Positions 34,937 through 40,606 of a DNA stretch of 40,606 nt are shown in pieces. The DNA comes from Bdellovibrionales bacterium (GTDB lineage: Bacteria > Bdellovibrionota > Bdellovibrionia > Bdellovibrionales > JAGQZY01). The stretch's first letter is position 1. Each line of letters starts with the position of its first letter. The position numbers and the translations under genes were made by a program. The notes beneath the pieces were generated by a model that was not told where the DNA came from, did not search any database, and saw only the letters and a program-made list of their open reading frames with translations. The stretch is taken from contig JAGQZY010000017.1 in NCBI GenBank assembly GCA_020435205.1, positions 1 through 40,606 on the forward strand, read 5' to 3'.

Positions 34937-35812
34937 ATGAACAAGGTAACGACCGGGCTCTTATTTTTTATTACTTTTATTAGCGCTGTACTCTTTCAGA
35001 ACTGTGGCGGTCCTAGCCATTCTGGATCGGTTTCTAAGGGTTCAGGTACGGATGACGATTTAAGTAAAAAAAGTTGTGAGGTTATCTTGCAGGAAGCCTA
35101 TCGCGACACCTTTCACTCCTTTGCCTTAGAAAACCGCTGTAACCATTGCCATGTTGTTGGCGGCGCTGGAAAAAGTGCCTTTGCCCAACCCGACTATATC
35201 CCTGCTATGGATGCCTTTATTGGTCTTGGTGGCGCTGAAAAGTTTGCTCTTAAGGCTGTCAGTGACCATCAAAGTGGATACACAGGCCCTCACCTCGCTC
35301 CTTCTGTCAGTGACAACGTAGAGACCTGGTCCGCGGCTGTCGATAGCTACAATAGTTGCGGCCAAGACCAAGTGGAGAATCCTGAAGTCCGCTACGTAAC
35401 CTCGGAAAAATTGATTAACTTAATCAATGCGAATGGCACTCCTAAGACGAGTGATGAATTCCAGAAAATCACCTGGGACCTCAGCCAAGAAGACTTTTCC
35501 GCAAATGCTGTGGGGGCTGAGTTTTCGATTTCAGTCATGTATACAGAGCGTTTTAAAGGAATTCCTGTCTACGTATTTACTTTCCCGACTTTAAAAACTG
35601 GCAATCAAACCATCACCATTTTAGGGGTCAATGTCGTGATCAATGGAGAAAAGTACGGACGCACCACCTTTGACTTCAAAAGTGTCACACTCGCTCCAAA
35701 CTCCACTATCCAACTCTCAAATATTGGTTTAGATCTTCAACCTGAAAATGGCGAATTCATCACGGCTGGCGATGTGGTTCAAATTGAGTTTGATTACTTT
35801 ATTGTGAACTAG
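34937..35812 (+). CDS. FQNC lipoprotein with CXXCH motif, last gene of operon
   Basis: 291 aa; ATG 34937 lies 2 nt after the stop of the DUF1501-like gene. The lipobox is LFQNC with Cys23. The haem-type motif CNHCH is at residues 68-72, within 'YRDTFHSFALENRCNHCHVVGG', like a mono-haem cytochrome segment of about 100 residues (23-150). The C-terminal 140 residues are strand-rich (TFPTLKTGNQTITILGVNVVING, FDFKSVTLAPNSTIQLSNIGL), probably a beta-sandwich. No disulfide-forming or catalytic pattern is evident there. Its 3' end overlaps the convergent small membrane protein gene by 14 nt. Confidence 0.8.
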   Translation: MNKVTTGLLFFITFISAVLFQNCGGPSHSGSVSKGSGTDDDLSKKSCEVILQEAYRDTFHSFALENRCNHCHVVGGAGKSAFAQPDYIPAMDAFIGLGGAEKFALKAVSDHQSGYTGPHLAPSVSDNVETWSAAVDSYNSCGQDQVENPEVRYVTSEKLINLINANGTPKTSDEFQKITWDLSQEDFSANAVGAEFSISVMYTERFKGIPVYVFTFPTLKTGNQTITILGVNVVINGEKYGRTTFDFKSVTLAPNSTIQLSNIGLDLQPENGEFITAGDVVQIEFDYFIVN

Positions 35813-36155
35813 AGACTTTCTTTTTTGACCAGTGCAGAAAGACATAAATTCCCAAAAGCAAAATCTTAAGAGGAAGAAGATACTTCAACAGTCCATAAAA
35901 GGATGAGACCGACAAAAAAATGGTCATTGCCATGACTAAATAAAATGCCAGCTTCTGATACCAAGAGCGAAAACTGGTTGCAAAGGTCACCCCTTTCCTA
36001 AACCTCAGCAAAGGCGACAGAATCAACCAAAATAGCAGAAGTGTGTCCACAATCAGCAGCACGCTCAAGCCTGCCGACCTTTCAAAAGACCAATGCCCCC
36101 ACAACCAAATATTGATGGTGAGAGCAAGAGCGATCAGAACAATAGCCAAGGGCAC
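35799..36155 (-). CDS. Small membrane protein coupled to aconitase
   Basis: 118 aa, three to four membrane helices (about 3-20, 28-48, 70-88, 92-110) and a basic C-terminus (WSKKKVSSSQ). The start is GTG 36155, directly after the aconitase stop (TAAGTG), with AGAGG 5 nt upstream, so translation is probably coupled. I do not recognise a family. Its 3' end overlaps the lipoprotein gene on the other strand by 14 nt, with no terminator between them. Confidence 0.62.
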   Translation of the reverse strand: MPLAIVLIALALTINIWLWGHWSFERSAGLSVLLIVDTLLLFWLILSPLLRFRKGVTFATSFRSWYQKLAFYLVMAMTIFLSVSSFYGLLKYLLPLKILLLGIYVFLHWSKKKVSSSQ

Positions 36156-38420
36156 TTAGGCCTCTTGACGGAGGAGATTGAGAGCAGAGCCCGCCTGGAA
36201 CCATTTCACCTGTTCATCATTATATGTGTGTTTTAACTCCACAGTTTCCTGCTTACCATCGCTATGGGTGATTTCAAGCTTGAGATTTTTACCTGGAGCA
36301 AAATCGGTGAGACCATGAATCGCCAAACGATCGTCTTCTTGAATTTTGTCATAATCACTAGGATTAGCAAAAGTGAGTGCCAAAACCCCTTGTTTTTTAA
36401 GGTTGGTCTCGTGGATCCGAGCAAAGCTCTTCACGATGACTGCAGCGGCACCTAAAAAGCGAGGCGACATAGCCGCATGCTCACGACTAGAACCTTCTCC
36501 ATAGTTATCGTCCCCAACGATGACCCAGGCTTTGTTTGCCTTTTTGTATTCACGTCCTAATTTTGAAAAAGGAACACCTGTATCACCTGTAATTTGATTT
36601 TTCCCCGTGCCCGCCTCCCCTGTGAAAGCGTTCACGGCCGTTAATAGCATATTGTCAGAAATGTTGTCCAAGTGACCACGAAATTTTAACCATTTACCAG
36701 CCGGACTGATATGATCGGTCGTGCACTTGCCTTTGGCCTTAGCAAGAACGATAAGGTCCTCAAAATCCTTACCATCCCAGGGGGCAAAAGGCTCAAGCAA
36801 CTGTAATCGCTCTGAATCGGGTTTCACTTTGACTTCCACACCTGTTCCTTTGGGCTCTTGATAGCCTTCAAGATCGGCAACAAAACCTGTGCTCGGAAAC
36901 TCGGGCGCTTCTGGGGCCGTCAATTTTATTTTTTTACCATCGGGAGTTTCCAAAGAATCCGTCATAGGATTGAAATCCAATCGACCTGCCAATCCCAATG
37001 CCATGGTGGTCTCTGGACTCCCAATGAAAGAAAGGGTGTCTGGATTGGCATCGTTGCGACCTTTAAAGTTTCGATTGAAAGAGGTGACGATGGAATTCAC
37101 ATCCCCTTTTTTAAAGTCGTCGCGCTTCCATTGACCAATACAAGGCCCACAGGCATTCGCTAAAACTGTGGCTCCCACATCAGTAAGCACCTTCATTTGC
37201 CCGTCTCTTTCAATGGTTTTTTGAATCATGGTCGAACCAGGAGACACCATGAAAGTTTGTGGCATCTTAATTCCTGCCTCAAGAGCTTGCTTGGCCACAT
37301 CCGTGGCGCGACCAATATCTTCATAAGAGGAGTTTGTGCAAGAACCAATCAAGGCGGCAGAAAGATCTGTCGGCCAACCATTTTCTTTGGCTTTTTCCTT
37401 CATTTCACTAATAGAGTGAGCCAAATCGGGGGTGTGTGGCCCTACTAAATGGGGCTCCAAGGTGTCTAAATCAATTTCGATCACTTGATCATAGTAACTT
37501 TCAGGATTGGTGACGACCTCTGAATCCGCGCGCAGAAGGTCTTTATTTTCATCAGCAATGGCTGCGATTTGAGATCGACTGGTAATCTCTAGGTAAGATT
37601 TCATGCGGTCATCAAAAGGAAAAATCGAACAAGTGGCACCAAGCTCGGCCCCCATATTGGTAATGGTGCCCTTACCTGTACAGCTAATCGATTCACAACC
37701 GTCACCAAAGTACTCAACGATACGATCTGTTCCTCCCTTTACACTTAAAATCCCAAGGAGTTTTAAAATCACATCTTTAGGAGAGGCCCAACCATTGAGT
37801 TTTCCCTTAAGGTGCACTCCAATGAGCTGTGGATTTTTAACTTCCCAAGGAAGGCCAGCCATCACATCAGAAGCATCAGCTCCGCCCACGCCAACGGCAA
37901 CCATACCTAAGCCACCGGCATTAGGAGTGTGGGAGTCAGTACCAATCATCAGACCACCAGGAAAGGCATAGTTTTCAAGGACCACTTGGTGAATAATTCC
38001 CGCCCCAGGCTTCCAAAAACCAATCCCATAACGGCTAGCCGCTGAGGAAAGAAACTGAAAAACCTCGTTGTTTTCATGTTGGGAGTTTTTCATATCTTCC
38101 GACGCGCCTTTGTAGGCCAAAATCAAATGATCACAATGGACGGTCGACGGCACTGCGGCCTCGTCCTTCCCTGCCAGCATAAATTGCAAAAGAGCCATTT
38201 GCGCGGTGGCATCCTGCATGGCCACCCGATCTGGTCTGAGCATAAGAAAGCTTTTTCCTCTGTCTAGTTCCTGGTTTTGTGGATCATCCAAGTGGCCAAA
38301 GAGAACCTTTTCAGCGAGGGTCAAGGGGCGCCCCAACCTCCCCTTCACAACCTTAAGTTTGTCGCGGGTCGTTTGGTAAACGTTCTTCACCATTTGCGGG
38401 GTGGTTTCAATATTCGCCAT
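36156..38420 (-). CDS. Aconitate hydratase, mitochondrial type
   Basis: 754 aa. It isomerises citrate to isocitrate in the TCA cycle through a 4Fe-4S cluster. The cluster Cys are in GSCTNSS and [10 protein letters not shown]. Other marks: [50 protein letters not shown], and the swivel-domain [15 protein letters not shown] and [15 protein letters not shown]. Length and sequence fit the eukaryotic mitochondrial ACO2 type, distinct from the 890-aa AcnA/IRP1 and from AcnB. AAGGAG lies 9 nt before ATG 38420. A perfect palindrome (38438-38449) is just upstream. A small membrane protein gene follows without a gap. Confidence 0.96.
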   Translation of the reverse strand: MANIETTPQMVKNVYQTTRDKLKVVKGRLGRPLTLAEKVLFGHLDDPQNQELDRGKSFLMLRPDRVAMQDATAQMALLQFMLAGKDEAAVPSTVHCDHLILAYKGASEDMKNSQHENNEVFQFLSSAASRYGIGFWKPGAGIIHQVVLENYAFPGGLMIGTDSHTPNAGGLGMVAVGVGGADASDVMAGLPWEVKNPQLIGVHLKGKLNGWASPKDVILKLLGILSVKGGTDRIVEYFGDGCESISCTGKGTITNMGAELGATCSIFPFDDRMKSYLEITSRSQIAAIADENKDLLRADSEVVTNPESYYDQVIEIDLDTLEPHLVGPHTPDLAHSISEMKEKAKENGWPTDLSAALIGSCTNSSYEDIGRATDVAKQALEAGIKMPQTFMVSPGSTMIQKTIERDGQMKVLTDVGATVLANACGPCIGQWKRDDFKKGDVNSIVTSFNRNFKGRNDANPDTLSFIGSPETTMALGLAGRLDFNPMTDSLETPDGKKIKLTAPEAPEFPSTGFVADLEGYQEPKGTGVEVKVKPDSERLQLLEPFAPWDGKDFEDLIVLAKAKGKCTTDHISPAGKWLKFRGHLDNISDNMLLTAVNAFTGEAGTGKNQITGDTGVPFSKLGREYKKANKAWVIVGDDNYGEGSSREHAAMSPRFLGAAAVIVKSFARIHETNLKKQGVLALTFANPSDYDKIQEDDRLAIHGLTDFAPGKNLKLEITHSDGKQETVELKHTYNDEQVKWFQAGSALNLLRQEA

Positions 38421-38437
38421 AGTATAGATCTCCTTCA

Positions 38438-38449
38438 GTCCAATTGGAC
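38438..38449. promoter_or_regulatory. Palindrome GTCCAATTGGAC before aconitase
   Basis: A perfect 12-bp palindrome with its right end 18 nt upstream of the aconitase ATG, just before the SD. Outer bases AGT/ACT also pair in part. It is a candidate operator overlapping the 5' untranslated region; the protein is unknown. Confidence 0.4.
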
Positions 38450-38568
38450 CCTGAGACTATGCTAAATGGGCTCTATCGACAATAACTGCTGCAAAGTCCC
38501 ACCCTGTATATACCGATTTTGGGGTGTTAAAATCCTCCTCCCCCTCCAAAATATTGTACGATTCCACC

Positions 38569-38583
38569 GTCTCAGATTGAAAC
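38569..38583 (+). promoter_or_regulatory. GTCTCAGATTGAAAC element
   Basis: It lies between the divergent aconitase (149 nt away) and secreted-protein (96 nt away) genes. It shares 14 of 15 bases with the element at 31305-31319 and 14 of 15 with the core of the palindrome at 659-675. The 258-nt gap holds no credible gene. Confidence 0.4.
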
Positions 38584-38621
38584 CATCATAGCCGAGCGCC
38601 CCCTCAATCGCGATCCTCGGC

Positions 38622-38651
38622 TTGGCATTGCTTTTGCTGTTTTTACAGTAT
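38622..38651 (+). promoter_or_regulatory. Putative promoter of the secreted-protein gene
   Basis: TTGGCA (38622-38627), an 18-nt spacer, CAGTAT (38646-38651), then GGGGGA and ATG 38679. The -10 is weak. Confidence 0.3.
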
Positions 38652-38678
38652 GTTAAGTAACTAAAGGGGGAAATTCTC

Positions 38679-39170
38679 ATGGTGATACGATTGATACTTG
38701 CACTAGGATTGCTATTTACTGTTGGTGCGCGAGCCGCAGACCTATTACCCATCAAGGTCAGAACCACACAGGGACAAATTGCAGATGTCAATTCCGACTC
38801 ACTTCTCTTTATCGATAACCGCTCTATCTATCTTCAACCCAGTCAAAAGGGTGTTTTTCAATCTGTATTTTATTTTAAAAACAAAAGCCAAAATGAAACA
38901 CCTTACCTTGATGTGCGGATCTCATTTGCCGAAGGCACATATGATTTTCAGGTGCAACAAGGTGACAAAGAGTGGGTGTCTATTGGCACGGCCCACGGTC
39001 AAGCTGGCTGGCAAAGACTGCGCTTGAATTTACCAGGTGATCCTGCTGATCTTGCCTTTGGCAAAAACAAATTTAAAATTCGCTTAGTTGGAAATTCTAG
39101 TCAAGGGGCCGCTGAACTGGATTACCTAGGAATTTCCACGGACAAATTCCAGGTCACACAAGCCGACTAA
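38679..39170 (+). CDS. Secreted beta-sandwich-like protein
   Basis: 163 aa with a signal peptide (1-19, cleavage at ARA/A). GGGGGA lies 8 nt before the ATG. The mature part alternates short hydrophobic strands with polar turns (VFQSVFYFKNKSQNE, YLDVRISFAEGTYDFQV, WQRLRLNLPGDP, NKFKIRLVGNSSQGAAEL), like a jelly-roll or carbohydrate-binding-type fold of about 140 residues. There are no Cys. Function unknown. It ends 33 nt before the convergent topoisomerase VI gene, with a hairpin in between. Confidence 0.75.
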   Translation: MVIRLILALGLLFTVGARAADLLPIKVRTTQGQIADVNSDSLLFIDNRSIYLQPSQKGVFQSVFYFKNKSQNETPYLDVRISFAEGTYDFQVQQGDKEWVSIGTAHGQAGWQRLRLNLPGDPADLAFGKNKFKIRLVGNSSQGAAELDYLGISTDKFQVTQAD

Positions 39171-39193
39171 CCTCAAAAAGCAAAGGCCGTTGA

Positions 39194-39222
39194 AAAGGGA
39201 AGCTTAAATATAGCTTCCCTTT
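39194..39222. terminator. Hairpin between convergent genes
   Basis: AAAGGGAAGCT (39194-39204) pairs perfectly with AGCTTCCCTTT (39212-39222) around a 7-nt loop. On the plus strand it is followed by CTAATTTT, on the minus strand by TCAACGG (with TTTT at the stem end). It includes the last codons of the topoisomerase VI A gene and could end both transcripts. Confidence 0.6.
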
Positions 39223-40367
39223 CTAATTTTATCGACGATGATCTTTTCACAAATATGGGGATCTTTAGGGTCGACCGAATATAAGGCCTGCTGTTCGCAA
39301 CGCTTCTTTTCTTTGATAAGCCATTGGAGTGTCGCTGCTAATTTCTTGTTCTTTTTGTCCTGAAAGAAAGGATCATTTTTAAGAGCATCCTTAGCTTTTT
39401 TCAAGGCACGAGCCTCTTTCACATCGCCTTCACGAACGGAATAGCAGTGCAAATCATATTTTTTAACATCTTCAGGAAGAATTCCTAAAAATTTTACATC
39501 TGGTGCCGAAAAATCACTATTACGAATGAGACTAGCCGCCGACCCCGCCTTTAGAGTTCGATAAATATTTTGCAAAGTATAAGCATCCAAATCTCCGAAA
39601 AAGAAAATGGGTATCTTTAATTGAGTTTGAATGGTTTTTGTCCAACCGCGAACGGCGTTACTGGGAACCCCTTGGGCACCCATGACAATGCAGTTGTGTC
39701 TTTTGGTCATGCCATTCGCTACCAATGTATTGGCCGTACCTTCTGATTCAACCACCAAGCAAAACTCGATTTTCTTTTTCATTTTAAGTTTCAAGGATTG
39801 AGGGCGATTTTTTGGCTGAAAGGGGCTCGTCCCCAACATGCTCAGATCAATAGTGGCCTTCTCTCCATCAGGCATGCTTTCCGTCACGACCAGATTTTGC
39901 GAGTAGGTCTGACCTCCGCGATCGTTGGCAAAGCAGTTCAGCTCTTCACGATAGATTTCCAAAAGATCACAAATGTAATCAATAATCGAATCACTCTCAG
40001 GTTGATCATCAAAATCCAAAGGTTTGAGGTCCTTATCGGATTTGATCATACCTTTAGCAACGTAATAAATTTCACGTTTTGTATTCACATTACCAATGTC
40101 CAAATTGCGCAAAAGAATTTCGAGCAAAAAAGTCATACGAGCCATTTTTTGCACAGAAGATACGTTCAGCTCAGTGGTCACCACTTTGTCGCCCGGGGTG
40201 AGATAGCCCACTTTAGGGTCGTAGTAAGAATTATCAAGAGCGCATTTCACCGCCTGCAAAGCCGGCCGCTTAGCATTCTCCAGGTCTTTTAACATTCGGT
40301 CGCAAATCGCTCTGGCCTCTTTTGGAATATTTTTGGTTAGTTCGCGAACTCTAATCATTTTAGACAT
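39204..40367 (-). CDS. DNA topoisomerase VI subunit A (Spo11/TOP6A)
   Basis: 387 aa. Subunit A makes double-strand breaks through a winged-helix tyrosine and a TOPRIM metal site. The catalytic Tyr is in VNTKREIYYV (Tyr101 or 102). The TOPRIM Glu is in CLVVESEGTANTLV, and the acidic pair in FFFGDLDAYTLQNIYRTLKAGS (archaeal form DGDPxGxxIxxxxKxGS). 'FLGILPEDVKKY' corresponds to the FxGxxPxDxxKY motif of the family. Topo VI is mainly archaeal and plant, and sporadic in bacteria. It starts 12 nt after a Lys-rich coding end, consistent with a B-then-A operon. Confidence 0.85.
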   Translation of the reverse strand: MSKMIRVRELTKNIPKEARAICDRMLKDLENAKRPALQAVKCALDNSYYDPKVGYLTPGDKVVTTELNVSSVQKMARMTFLLEILLRNLDIGNVNTKREIYYVAKGMIKSDKDLKPLDFDDQPESDSIIDYICDLLEIYREELNCFANDRGGQTYSQNLVVTESMPDGEKATIDLSMLGTSPFQPKNRPQSLKLKMKKKIEFCLVVESEGTANTLVANGMTKRHNCIVMGAQGVPSNAVRGWTKTIQTQLKIPIFFFGDLDAYTLQNIYRTLKAGSAASLIRNSDFSAPDVKFLGILPEDVKKYDLHCYSVREGDVKEARALKKAKDALKNDPFFQDKKNKKLAATLQWLIKEKKRCEQQALYSVDPKDPHICEKIIVDKIRKGSYI

Positions 40368-40379
40368 AGCTCTATACCT

Positions 40380-40606
40380 TTACTTTTTCTTTACAGAAGG
40401 TTTCTTTTTACTCGCTTTTTTACTCACCTTGGCTTTGGTCTTTTTCTTGCTAGCCTTTTTTGCTGTCTTGGCCTTTTTAACTGCAGCTTTCTTTTTGGTT
40501 TTCTTAGTCGTAGCCTTTTTATTTATAGACTTAGAGGACGACTTCGCGGACTTTTTTTTTGCACCCCGAGCCGTAGCCTCTTCTACTTCCTCCCGTGGAC
40601 TCTCTT
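40380..40606 (-). CDS. Lys/Ala-rich C-terminus, probably topoisomerase VI subunit B
   Basis: The frame enters from the right edge and ends at TAA 40382-40380, giving 74 residues, 30 of them Lys, interspersed with Ala, Ser and Thr. Such tails bind DNA and resemble the tail of TopA in this window. Nothing of a GHKL ATPase or transducer domain is visible, so the assignment to subunit B rests on position: it lies 12 nt upstream of the subunit A gene on the same strand. A histone H1-like protein is the alternative. Confidence 0.5.
   Translation of the reverse strand, partial: ESPREEVEEATARGAKKKSAKSSSKSINKKATTKKTKKKAAVKKAKTAKKASKKKTKAKVSKKASKKKPSVKKK

Noticed and set aside
38569-38583. ATTGAAAC end resembling a CRISPR repeat
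   Set aside because: Only isolated single copies occur, with no regular spacing, spacers or cas genes.
38462-38791. 109-codon minus-strand frame between aconitase and the secreted protein
   Set aside because: It covers the control region and runs antisense to a signal peptide; no SD and no recognisable protein.
1-40606. tRNA, rRNA, insertion sequence or prophage remnants
   Set aside because: No cloverleaf, rRNA-like stretch, transposase, integrase or terminal repeats were seen on reading both strands; a small ncRNA could still be missed.

Overview
The window looks like a chromosomal segment of a Bdellovibrio-like predatory bacterium (Bdellovibrionota). This rests on four exported proteins with the unusual lipobox FQNC, many small secreted proteins of unknown function, and a gene mix (topoisomerase VI, K+-dependent membrane pyrophosphatase, mitochondrial-type aconitase, receiver/PilZ proteins) seen in that group. 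The assignment is inference; no rRNA or tRNA gene is visible to test it. Coding density is high, no gene-free stretch exceeds 300 bases, and there is no insertion sequence, phage or CRISPR array.

Layout. 1-3405 (minus): the N-terminal part of a tail-specific protease and DNA topoisomerase I (topA). 3561-4334 (plus): a HAD phosphatase. 4345-8275 (minus): a Ste24-type M48 protease, a DUF4156-like lipoprotein and the RNA-binding factor Tex. 8444-9514 (plus): lpxD. 9518-15957 (minus): two small secreted proteins, a secreted serine hydrolase, a beta-barrel-like lipoprotein, a metallo-beta-lactamase-fold protein that has lost its metal motif, a DUF2156 (MprF C-terminal-like) acyltransferase and a membrane pyrophosphatase (hppA). 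16164-19492 (plus): a 4-TM protein, a DUF1499 protein, an FQNC lipoprotein with a pectate-lyase-type beta-helix, and a small secreted protein.

19508-26930 is a tight minus-strand block: LptF/G permease, PilZ membrane protein, def, fmt, rpe, hutH, hutU. The last four overlap end to end, so histidine catabolism is translationally linked to formyl-Met initiation and pentose-phosphate genes. 27083-30303 (plus) runs: receiver protein with a PopZ/RomR-like C-terminal helix, nadC, birA, GyrI-like membrane protein, ending in a strong bidirectional terminator.

30376-35812 is the most distinctive region. A divergent control region separates a minus-strand FQNC lipoprotein from a four-gene plus-strand operon: CXXCH lipoprotein, small lipoprotein, Tat-exported DUF1501-like protein, second CXXCH lipoprotein. 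It looks like an uncharacterised exported haem/DUF1501 system. 35799-38420 (minus) holds aconitase with a coupled small membrane protein; 38679-39170 (plus) a secreted protein; 39204-40606 (minus) topoisomerase VI subunit A and the Lys-rich end of what is probably subunit B.

Two patterns cut across regions. A near-palindromic 15-mer, GTCTSAGATTGARAC, occurs in three intergenic regions and, as far as I can see, nowhere in coding sequence. Several genes have a -10-like box abutting the start codon and no usable Shine-Dalgarno sequence, suggesting leaderless transcripts.
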